NCBI GenBank assembly: GCA_018334615.1
Contig: JAGXLP010000076.1
Span: forward strand, 1 to 5,957
Reading direction: 5' to 3'
DNA length: 5,957 bases
Source: Candidatus Bipolaricaulota bacterium
Lineage (GTDB): Bacteria > Bipolaricaulota > Bipolaricaulia > M55B111
Both the position numbers and the translations under genes were made by a program. Shown piece after piece: positions 1 to 5,858 of the stretch (positions within the stretch are counted from its first letter, which is position 1; each line of letters opens with the position of its first letter). The notes beneath the pieces were generated by a model. That model saw nothing but the letters and a program-made list of their open reading frames with translations, did no database searches and was not told where the DNA came from.

Positions 1-173
1 GTAATCCCCGGGCGGACCCGTGGTGGGTATATTGTTTCAGTTTCAAAATTACCTTCTGGTATTTCCAGGATGATTATAATAGCTCAATCGAAAAAAATCC
101 AGACCATTTTCATCCCATTTTCTAACCCCACACGATCCACGGATTATCGGAGAACTCAAACATAAAAAACTGG
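1..173. other. Left-edge stretch without a supportable gene
   Basis: Two plus-strand frames are open from the window edge: one to a TAA at 163-165 (about 54 codons) and one to a TAA at 123-125 (about 40 codons, rich in W, Y and F). Either could be the tail of a gene entering from the left. Neither resembles a family I recognise, and they overlap, so at most one is real. A perfect TATAAT lies at 75-80 but has no convincing -35 box 16-18 bp upstream. I see no hairpin plus T-run that would end an incoming transcript. The minus strand offers only very short frames. Confidence 0.4.
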
Positions 174-202
174 TTGACTTAAGGGGTCGAGCAAGTTACT
201 TT
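174..202 (+). promoter_or_regulatory. Possible sigma70-type promoter for the coaBC-like gene
   Basis: TTGACT (174-179) matches the -35 consensus at 5 of 6 positions. It is followed by a 17-bp spacer and TACTTT (197-202), a weak -10 that keeps the conserved T, A and final T. Transcription would start near 209 and give a leader of about 350 nt carrying the inverted-repeat structures described below. The -10 is poor and an AT-rich region produces such matches by chance. A second TTGACT at 434-439 has no usable -10 at the right distance. Confidence 0.3.
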
Positions 203-285
203 ATTAATACCAAAATTGAGCGGTTTTTTCACCCACTTGAAAAGTAAGTTTATTTGCAGAATTTATTTCTCTGACAGGAGTTGGT

Positions 286-406
286 CCAGCACTCAGATGA
301 GGAAAGCCCCTTGGAAAAGGAAGCCTCCGTCAAACAGCTGTGATAGAATATTATTTGGATACTTAAAGGTACTTGAGTCAAGTACCGTAACTCATCTGAG
401 TGCTGG
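286..406. repeat. Perfect 16-bp inverted repeat enclosing 89 bp
   Basis: The left arm CCAGCACTCAGATGAG (286-301) is the exact reverse complement of the right arm (391-406). In RNA this would close a 121-nt stem-loop with smaller elements inside: CCTT/AAGG (309-320), an ACAGCTGT palindrome (334-341) and the 19-bp palindrome at 368-386. No T-run follows, so it is not an intrinsic terminator. No target-site duplication or transposase was seen. It may be a cis-regulatory leader structure, a small RNA or a MITE-like remnant. The sequence proves the repeat but not the role. Confidence 0.75.
368..386. promoter_or_regulatory. 19-bp perfect palindrome, candidate operator or hairpin
   Basis: GGTACTTGA-G-TCAAGTACC is perfectly symmetric around position 377. 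As DNA its length and symmetry suit a homodimeric repressor such as a MarR- or GntR-class protein. As RNA it forms a 7-bp stem with a GAGTC loop, inside the larger inverted repeat. I do not recognise it as the operator of any named regulator. It lies about 175 bp upstream of the coaBC-like start codon, which is far for simple promoter occlusion and would suit a leader hairpin. Confidence 0.4.
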
Positions 407-445
407 TTGAAAGTCTCGAAGAAGAAACTTGGTTTGACTATTTAG

Positions 446-467
446 CCCTCACCCACTGGGTGAAGGG
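446..467 (+). other. Strong leader hairpin with one bulge
   Basis: The arms CCCTCACC and GGTGAAGGG flank the short loop CACTG. The stem has a single bulged base and is mostly G-C. The sequence after it (ATAAACTTTCTTG) has no T-run, so it is not a classical intrinsic terminator on the plus strand. On the minus strand the following sequence (TAAATAGTC) also lacks one. It lies 95 bp before the coaBC-like ATG and is probably part of the structured leader. Confidence 0.45.
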
Positions 468-524
468 ATAAACTTTCTTGAACTAAAGGATATACGTCCT
501 GTAACTTGGTTTAGACGGTTTTTG

Positions 525-550
525 GTGCGGAGGAAATCGCACGTCTTAGG
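525..550 (+). promoter_or_regulatory. Candidate ribosome-binding region of the coaBC-like gene
   Basis: GTGCG (525-529) and CGCAC (538-542) form a 5-bp stem whose 8-nt loop displays GAGGAAAT, the best Shine-Dalgarno-like sequence near the gene. GGAGG itself spans 529-533, and 28 nt separate it from the ATG at 562, too far for ordinary pairing. The nearer match is only TAGG (547-550), 11 nt from the ATG. The loop-displayed site could act as a standby site or be a coincidence. Confidence 0.3.
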
Positions 551-561
551 TAATAATCTCC

Positions 562-1779
562 ATGAGTAATTCTGAGCTTCTTAACGACAGGACTATTTCA
601 CTCGGCGTATGCGGTGTCAGTACTGCGTACAAGGGCGTGATCCTCGTTGAGAGAATGAGAGAACTAGGAGCGGAAGTTCGGGTGATTCTCAACAAGGAGG
701 CTCAAAAATTTGTCACTCCTCTCACTTTTGAACGGGTCTCCGGCCACGACGTCATTGCGGGTTCACCTGAGTCTGCCTGGAATTCAGATGAACCAGAATC
801 CGGTGTTCCGTCAATAGAAAGCGAATTGACCGTGGTTATGCCGGCCTCCTTCAACTTTATCGGAAAACTAGCATCCGGCCTGGGTAAGGATTTTTTAACC
901 CAGTTCACATCTAACTCCGATAAACCGGTATTACTTGCCCCGTCGATGAACAGAGATCTTTACTCGAGTCAAATAGCTCAATCTCAGTTAAAAAAATTAA
1001 GAAAGCGCGGATTCTACCTCCTGGAGCCAAAACCATGGAATCCAGAAAAACAGATCAGCAAAGACTTCCCTTTAATCCCGGATATCGAGAAGTTAATAAA
1101 CAAAATCCGGGAGGTATTCCGGGAGAATCAGTTATTACAGGGAAAAAAAATTCTTGTAATCTCGCCCCCGACGCGCGATCCGTTCACCCCCACAAGCCAC
1201 TTGAAAACTGAATCCGGGGAATCGCTTGGCTACAGGATAAGCGAAAAAGCCAAACAAATGGGAGGAGAGGTACTTCTGGCCAGTGGCCCAACCGAACAGA
1301 TAACGCCATCCGGTGTCGGCGTTGTCTGGGTAAAGACCGTCAACGAATTGGACAATCTACTCACCACCGAAGCCCCGGACTACGATTTGATCTTGATGGT
1401 CGGTTCGGCTTCGGACTGGGGCCCAATGGCTGGTTCCGATTTAACCGAGGAAGAAAAGACAAAAAAGCTCGACTTCAAAATCCCGGAAGTACCCGACTTA
1501 ACGGGGAAATTCGGTAGGTTAAAAACAGAGGATCAGGTAGTAATTGAATTCGCTACGGATTACGAAAACGATAAAAGTGAAAAACTTGAGAGATTAAAGA
1601 AAAACAACATCAATGGCGTCCTTTTTTACACTGTAAAAGAGCAACCGGAAGCAGAAGAAGCGCCACACGCCAGCTCGTTCCTATTTAATTCGGGTAACAC
1701 TCAAGAGGTAAAAGCCCGCAACGAAACCAGGTTAGCGCGAAAAATATTAAGGGAAATCGGGGAAAGATACTTTCAGTAG
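562..1779 (+). CDS. coaBC: Divergent CoaBC-like flavoprotein (4'-phosphopantothenoylcysteine synthase/decarboxylase homologue), catalytic residues altered
   Basis: The 405-residue length and two-domain order match bacterial CoaBC, the cytosolic enzyme that joins cysteine to 4'-phosphopantothenate (CoaB) and decarboxylates the product with FMN (CoaC). The CoaC half covers about residues 11-185. It keeps the FMN-loop pattern as CGVSTAYK (17-24, usually GGIAAYK) and PSMN (127-130, usually PAMN). The active-site His segment (HIEL in E. coli) appears here as SIES (84-87). The substrate flap that normally carries the catalytic Cys (about 155-170) has none: Cys17 is the only cysteine in the protein. 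The CoaB half begins near 195 with PPTRDPFTP (202-210). The family motif ISNxSSGKMG has become LKTESGESLG (214-223), which loses the Asn used in ligation. ASD (283-285) and KTKK (299-302, containing the usual catalytic Lys) are kept. The start is fixed because an in-frame TAG lies at 547-549. No hairpin terminator was seen after the stop, and a convergent gene begins 59 bp later. The fold is confident; the activity is doubtful. Confidence 0.85.
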   Translation: MSNSELLNDRTISLGVCGVSTAYKGVILVERMRELGAEVRVILNKEAQKFVTPLTFERVSGHDVIAGSPESAWNSDEPESGVPSIESELTVVMPASFNFIGKLASGLGKDFLTQFTSNSDKPVLLAPSMNRDLYSSQIAQSQLKKLRKRGFYLLEPKPWNPEKQISKDFPLIPDIEKLINKIREVFRENQLLQGKKILVISPPTRDPFTPTSHLKTESGESLGYRISEKAKQMGGEVLLASGPTEQITPSGVGVVWVKTVNELDNLLTTEAPDYDLILMVGSASDWGPMAGSDLTEEEKTKKLDFKIPEVPDLTGKFGRLKTEDQVVIEFATDYENDKSEKLERLKKNNINGVLFYTVKEQPEAEEAPHASSFLFNSGNTQEVKARNETRLARKILREIGERYFQ

Positions 1780-1838
1780 ACAAATCGGTTTAATCACACC
1801 ACCCCCCTTTTCTTAGGATAGCCACGTAATTCTTTCTT

Positions 1839-3632
1839 TCAACTTTCGTAAGAACGCAAGAAATCTTTTAACCGTTCTTCCACCTGATCCAACTTCAAGC
1901 CAACAATCTTTTTCAGTGCGGTATCCAGGGACCTATCCCCTCCTACCGGCGTTGTTATATCCCAGATGGCATCGAACTCTTCCGGCTCAAATCGGTATAA
2001 CATATACCCGACGAACGCTGCAGCTATTCTTGAAGAGGTCGAGGTAGGATCAAGGTTAACGGTGATTCCCTTGAGCGATTTCCAGTTTTCTTCCTCCAGA
2101 ATCCTTCTTCCGGCTAAAAATACTTCCTTTCCGGCAAGGTAATGGATTAACCCTCTTCGCAATAGGTTGGAATAGGTTGGTGTTCGACTCATCCTGGCGA
2201 CCACCATTTCTGCTACTCGAAGTTGAAGCTTGTCCGGATTGGAAACAAAGGTAACGAACCCGGGTAGATCTATTCTAGCCCAGGTCGGGATCCCTTCCGT
2301 ATTCGGTAAAAGGAATACCCTCAACTGATCATAACTTTTATCTAGCTTTGGCAGCTGTGTTTCAACTTTTGCAAGGACGCCTGTTTCGCCTTCGAGGAAC
2401 CCCGGGGGAAGGTCAAGGTCACCAGATGTAAACACTATCAACCTTCCCTTGGTTCGCTTTTCCCCCGACACGTAAGTCTCTATTAATCTTTGATATGACT
2501 TAATACTCGTCCCGATTTCGGATTCTAGCCCACTTTTGGAAATGTCGGAGAAGGACGCGCGTGCTTTTTCCCATTCCCCCTTGTAAAAGTATATTCTACC
2601 CTTCATGTAGTGGTATTTAACCTCTGACAGTTCCCCTCGGTTGGTCTCGTTCAAGGAGGATAATGCTTTGTCAAATTTTCCAAGTGATAACATAGTCCTG
2701 GCCCGGTAATAGCGAACAAGTGTACTATTTTCCGAACGGCCTTCAACAAACTTCAACCAGTTTTTCTCGAGTTCATCGAGAGTAATTCCATAAACCCGTT
2801 CAGCTCCGGCTGATAAGGAGTCCGCCTTCCACAGAACTCGAAAGCGTTCTATGCCATGCTCGCCAAGAAGATAGGAAACGAAGGAACTTGCTTCGGCCTC
2901 CAGTTCGTACCGGTAAGGAACTTGACCGACCTCAGATCTCATCAAAGAAGAGAAGCCCGATAAACCTATCCCGGCCGGGGCAGCCGGGGAATCAAACGAG
3001 TCGTAAATATTATCGTGGAGTGAGTGCGGCAAGTTATCAGTTTCAGCCAGAGAGGTTATTTCCGAGAAGGAGAAAGTAGTGTTACCCAGACCAGCCACCC
3101 GTAAGTGAGGCTTGTCGATCCGATTTGAGAAAAATGACTGTAAGCCCAGTCGGAGAAATTCGGAAGAGGGTCGTCCCCAGGAGAAAACTGTCAGCAATCT
3201 GACCAGGACCGGTTCGAATTCGTAACCTGAAATGACGTCCATAACCGCCAACGGGACGTCTCCCCCAGGAGAACTTTTCCTTTCCGCAATTGCAGACCTT
3301 AGTGTCGCCATATCCCTGTGAAGATAGACACGAATCCTATCAGGCACCCTGGTCTCTTCTATACCCAATTTTTGGACTATATTTTCCTTGGAGTCTATAA
3401 CTCTGGACAGGTAAGATTGAGGATCAAAATCGGGTAAATCGTCCTCAATGTAGTAAACAGAAACCGACTCACTTTCCTCAATTGACCAATTGATTCCTTG
3501 AGGGCTAAAAAAAGTCGGAATGAAGTAGAATATTAGCGCGGCGAACAGAGCAACTACACCAAAGGCCGCGGCCAGCCCGATTAAAGTTCGTTGGATTTCC
3601 TTCAAGGGTCCTCTCTTCTGCTCACCCTCCAT
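1839..3632 (-). CDS. Membrane-anchored protein with tandem degenerate peptidase-MA-like domains and a TPR-like linker
   Basis: This 597-residue protein has a basic N-terminus and one membrane segment (about 16-39), so most of it should lie outside the cytoplasmic membrane. Domain 1 (about 50-298) follows the peptidase-MA (gluzincin-like) plan. At the HExxH site it reads R-L-L-T-V (145-149), and the third ligand in the EGL motif is Leu162. It ends in the typical FVSYL...YGITLDELEKNW stretch. Residues 303-388 form paired helices resembling TPRs (LGKFDKAL, KGEWEKA). Domain 2 (about 397-597) repeats the plan with A-E-M-V-V (474-478) and Arg493 in place of the Glu ligand, then YGxxL-like and C-terminal helices. 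Neither copy can bind zinc in the usual way, so a binding or scaffold role is inferred. The gene follows the DppC-type permease by about 31 nt on the same strand and is probably co-transcribed. GTG at 3635 is an adjacent alternative start. Confidence 0.8.
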   Translation of the reverse strand: MEGEQKRGPLKEIQRTLIGLAAAFGVVALFAALIFYFIPTFFSPQGINWSIEESESVSVYYIEDDLPDFDPQSYLSRVIDSKENIVQKLGIEETRVPDRIRVYLHRDMATLRSAIAERKSSPGGDVPLAVMDVISGYEFEPVLVRLLTVFSWGRPSSEFLRLGLQSFFSNRIDKPHLRVAGLGNTTFSFSEITSLAETDNLPHSLHDNIYDSFDSPAAPAGIGLSGFSSLMRSEVGQVPYRYELEAEASSFVSYLLGEHGIERFRVLWKADSLSAGAERVYGITLDELEKNWLKFVEGRSENSTLVRYYRARTMLSLGKFDKALSSLNETNRGELSEVKYHYMKGRIYFYKGEWEKARASFSDISKSGLESEIGTSIKSYQRLIETYVSGEKRTKGRLIVFTSGDLDLPPGFLEGETGVLAKVETQLPKLDKSYDQLRVFLLPNTEGIPTWARIDLPGFVTFVSNPDKLQLRVAEMVVARMSRTPTYSNLLRRGLIHYLAGKEVFLAGRRILEEENWKSLKGITVNLDPTSTSSRIAAAFVGYMLYRFEPEEFDAIWDITTPVGGDRSLDTALKKIVGLKLDQVEERLKDFLRSYES

Positions 3633-3635
3633 CAC

Positions 3636-3660
3636 GTCTAGTTCGATCTAAAATTACCTT
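3636..3660 (-). promoter_or_regulatory. Shine-Dalgarno-like AAGG separated from the start by a small hairpin
   Basis: No Shine-Dalgarno match lies at normal distance before the pseudo-peptidase start. The nearest, AAGG (3660-3657 on the minus strand), is about 21 nt from the GTG and 24 from the ATG. Between them TTTAG (3652-3648) can pair with CTAGA (3641-3637, one G-U pair) around the loop ATCGAA. If this folds, the AAGG comes to about 8 nt from the ATG. The stem is weak, so this is tentative. Confidence 0.25.
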
Positions 3661-3666
3661 ACCTTC

Positions 3667-4785
3667 TTATTTTCCTCCGACGGTTGTAAACGGATCCGCA
3701 GCGTCCCTGATTCCATCTCCAAAGAAATTATAAGCCAGAACAGTTACAACAATAAACACGCCGGGGATTAACAGCCATGGGTATGAAGTTATGGTCTCAA
3801 GATTATTGGCTTGACTTAAAAGGAGGCCCCAGCTAGTTTGGGGTTCCTTGATACCAAGTCCAAGATAACTAATGCTGGCTTCGCCAATTATCCAGCCCGG
3901 TATACTCAGCGTAGAAGCCACGACAAGGTAGGTAGTCGTATTGGGCAGTATGTGACGAAACATTATCCTAATGCGGCTTGCTCCAGCGGCCTGTGCAGCC
4001 ATGGTGTAGTCTTCTTCCCTGGCTGATAGAACCAGGCCTCGCAGGGTTCTGGCCAGCGTGGTCCAATCGACAAGAGAAAACACCGCAACGATAAAGAAAA
4101 ACCTATAGGCTGAAGGGAGACCCTGGACGACCATCGCCAGGGCAAGCCACAGAGGCAACTTCGGGAAGGCCATTATCACCTCGATTATCCGCTGAACCAA
4201 CATATCGACCCACCCACCCAGGTAACCTGAGAGCAAACCCATCGGAATGGCGATCACTAGCGTTGTTATGAGGGCAAAGGGCCCAATTAATAAAGATATC
4301 CAACCTCCCCAGAGTGTCCTCGAAAATAAATCCCTGCCAAACTTGTCCGTCCCAAACAGGAAGATACGAACCTTCGGCGTTCCTGTACCAAAGAAATGAA
4401 TCTTGCTTTCAAATAAGCCCCAGAAACTGTACTTCTCGCCCTGTACGAAGAATTTTATCGGGTATTTCTCCGACTTATCCTCGACGTAAACTTTTTCGTA
4501 ATATTCGTTGTACTCCTTCTTTGTTCCGTAGACGTAAGGCCAAGCCAGGCCTCCGTCGTCGGTAAAGTGAATCTTTGTAGGAGGGGCATTTGCGTAATCT
4601 CTATGCTGGCTCGAAAAATTGTAAGGCGCAATAAAGTTTGCCAAAAATACTATCATAACGATAACCAGGACGATAATCCCGCCTATTTGTCCCAGTGTAT
4701 GTCTTCTGAATCTCCTCCACATTCTCCGCCACTGGGATCTACGCTTGCGCCTTTCAACTTCGTCCACCTGGTCTGCTTCAGCCAT
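3667..4785 (-). CDS. dppC: ABC-type peptide/oligosaccharide importer permease, DppC/OppC family
   Basis: This is the second channel subunit of a Dpp/Opp importer in the cytoplasmic membrane. From the ATG at 4785 it has 372 residues: a very basic N-terminus (about 10-29), TM1 (about 34-55), an extracytoplasmic insertion (about 56-143), then the transport domain. The family signatures are GTDKFGRDLFSR (145-156), the ATPase-contacting EAA loop EEDYTMAAQAAGASRI... ending in LPN (257-282), and the C-terminal GDGIRDAADPF (356-366). E. coli DppC is about 300 residues; most of the extra length is the charged, aromatic insertion between TM1 and the GTD motif. I chose ATG 4785 over GTG 4794 because AGG/GGTGAT lies about 8 nt upstream of it. 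The upstream permease stops 11 nt before this ATG, so translation is probably coupled. The substrate cannot be told from the permease. Confidence 0.93.
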   Translation of the reverse strand: MAEADQVDEVERRKRRSQWRRMWRRFRRHTLGQIGGIIVLVIVMIVFLANFIAPYNFSSQHRDYANAPPTKIHFTDDGGLAWPYVYGTKKEYNEYYEKVYVEDKSEKYPIKFFVQGEKYSFWGLFESKIHFFGTGTPKVRIFLFGTDKFGRDLFSRTLWGGWISLLIGPFALITTLVIAIPMGLLSGYLGGWVDMLVQRIIEVIMAFPKLPLWLALAMVVQGLPSAYRFFFIVAVFSLVDWTTLARTLRGLVLSAREEDYTMAAQAAGASRIRIMFRHILPNTTTYLVVASTLSIPGWIIGEASISYLGLGIKEPQTSWGLLLSQANNLETITSYPWLLIPGVFIVVTVLAYNFFGDGIRDAADPFTTVGGK

Positions 4786-4796
4786 TGAAATCACCT

Positions 4797-5801
4797 TTAG
4801 TCATAGCGAATACGGGGATCGTTCCAGGCAAGCAAGAAGTCCGCAACTAGGTTCCCAACTAGCAACATCAAGGCGAAGAAAACCAGGCCAGCCATGATCA
4901 CCTGTTCGTCCTGCTGGTTTAAAGCGGTCCAGTAAGCCCGCTGTACCGTCGGCACCCCGAGAACAATTGCTGTAATCAAAGAACCAGAAACCAACCTTCT
5001 AAACGAGTAACCAAAATTAGTTATGATCGGGTTTATAGCATTTCGGAAAACGTGCTTGTAGATGACAACGTTCTCCCTCAACCCCTTGGCCTTGGCAGTT
5101 TGGGCAAACTGCCTGTTCATAAACTCCAGCATCTGACCTCGCATGATCCGAACTACTCCGGCGAGTGAAGCTGTTCCAACAGCTATAACGTAGGGCCAGA
5201 CGTGCCAGAAGAAGTTCGCTATCTTGGGCATGTTTGGGACGAAACCATGAAACCACGGCGTCCCCATGTGCTGCGCTACAAACAATCCACCAACCCCCAA
5301 GTTCGCGCCCACGTCCAGCGGACCAGCGATGAAAAACATAAGCACCAGGGCAAGGAAGAAGTTCGGTATGGAAAGACCAATAAATGCAAGGAAGGTCACC
5401 ACGTTATCCGAGATGGCATACTGATTTACCGCCGAATATATTCCTATAGGAATGGAGAATAGGTAAACGAAGACTAGGTTGGTTATTCCAAGGAAGATCG
5501 TATAACCAATTCTTCCTTCAAACAATACACTGGCTACCGGGCGGTAATTACTAAAAGAGTAACCAAAATCCCCTCTAGTAATAATACCCTCAATCCATTT
5601 CCAGTAACGGACAGGCAAGGACCTGTCTAGCCCGAGGTTTTCCTTCTGTTGTTCCAGAGTTTCCCTGGAAATTGTCGGGTCCATCTGGCGCTTGCTCAGA
5701 TAGTCTCCCGGAATTAGCTGGATTATTCCAAAGGAGATAATCGAAACGAGGATCAGCGTTGGTATCATGTAAAGGATCCGTCGAATTAAATAATCGGTCA
5801 T
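4797..5801 (-). CDS. dppB: ABC-type peptide/oligosaccharide importer permease, DppB/OppB family
   Basis: First channel subunit of the importer, 334 residues, the normal family length. The N-terminus has the classic pattern RRILYMIPTLILVS followed by a PGD turn (31-33), which supports the start at 5801. Then come GDFGYSF...PV (78-89), IPIGIYSAV (118-125), LSIPNFFLAL (143-152) and the EAA loop QTAKAKGL...FRNAINP (234-258), where the ATPase docks. It ends in the typical NDPRIRYD. Six membrane segments are expected, with an extended loop around 160-200. It lies 57 bp downstream of the binding-protein gene, with an intrinsic terminator between them, and 11 nt upstream of the DppC-type gene. No Shine-Dalgarno sequence lies at usual spacing: that position is occupied by the terminator T-run. 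Dpp versus Opp or sugar specificity is undetermined. Confidence 0.95.
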   Translation of the reverse strand: MTDYLIRRILYMIPTLILVSIISFGIIQLIPGDYLSKRQMDPTISRETLEQQKENLGLDRSLPVRYWKWIEGIITRGDFGYSFSNYRPVASVLFEGRIGYTIFLGITNLVFVYLFSIPIGIYSAVNQYAISDNVVTFLAFIGLSIPNFFLALVLMFFIAGPLDVGANLGVGGLFVAQHMGTPWFHGFVPNMPKIANFFWHVWPYVIAVGTASLAGVVRIMRGQMLEFMNRQFAQTAKAKGLRENVVIYKHVFRNAINPIITNFGYSFRRLVSGSLITAIVLGVPTVQRAYWTALNQQDEQVIMAGLVFFALMLLVGNLVADFLLAWNDPRIRYD

Positions 5802-5805
5802 AATT

Positions 5806-5841
5806 AAAAAAAATCAGCCGGCCGAGTTGGTCGGCCGGCTG
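5806..5841 (-). terminator. Intrinsic terminator between binding-protein and permease genes
   Basis: On the minus strand a perfect 11-bp, very GC-rich stem (CAGCCGGCCGA/TCGGCCGGCTG, 5841-5815) closes a 5-nt loop and is followed after one A by eight Ts (5813-5806). This is a textbook Rho-independent terminator. It ends only 4 nt before the DppB-type start codon. It should reduce permease transcripts relative to the binding protein, a common stoichiometry device in importer operons. The permeases then depend on read-through unless a promoter overlaps the region, and I see none. Confidence 0.9.
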
Positions 5842-5846
5842 TTAAT

Positions 5847-5853
5847 CCTCCTT
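5847..5853 (-). promoter_or_regulatory. Perfect Shine-Dalgarno AAGGAGG placed upstream of the terminator hairpin
   Basis: AAGGAGG on the minus strand lies 5 nt past the binding-protein stop codon and just before the terminator stem. No ATG, GTG or TTG follows at normal spacing. The next start codon is the DppB-type ATG, 45 nt away linearly but 18 nt away if the 27-nt hairpin is counted as folded out. It is therefore the most likely ribosome site for that gene, used across the hairpin. Confidence 0.55.
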
Positions 5854-5858
5854 ACTAA

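Noticed and set aside
82..137. Short minus-strand frame ending in MVWIFFD, reminiscent of the binding-protein tail EMVWVD at the right edge
   Set aside because: Only about 18 codons are open before an in-frame upstream stop. The likeness is a few residues and probably coincidental.
216..230. T-run GGTTTTTTC as an intrinsic terminator of an incoming left-edge gene
   Set aside because: No GC-rich stem precedes it.
216..410. 64-codon plus-strand frame starting with TTG
   Set aside because: It runs through the inverted-repeat element, including both arms, has no Shine-Dalgarno, and its product resembles no family. The frame is better explained as chance in a structured non-coding region.
702..908. 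Minus-strand frame inside the coaBC-like gene, and similar frames within the other genes (2888-3079, 3838-4145, 4103-4303, 4314-4788, 5017-5462)
   Set aside because: All lie within well-supported genes on other frames and have no recognisable motifs or ribosome sites.
1780..1838. Possible bidirectional terminator in the convergent gap
   Set aside because: The gap has a pyrimidine run (about 1798-1812) but no stem-loop. The only nearby stem, GAAAG/CTTTC at 1762-1774, is 5 bp and inside the coding region.
2161..2180. Tandem 10-bp duplication AATAGGTTGG inside the pseudo-peptidase gene
   Set aside because: A real 10-bp insertion would shift the frame, yet domain-typical sequence is read on both sides. 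It is more likely chance similarity of the codons for PTYSNLL.
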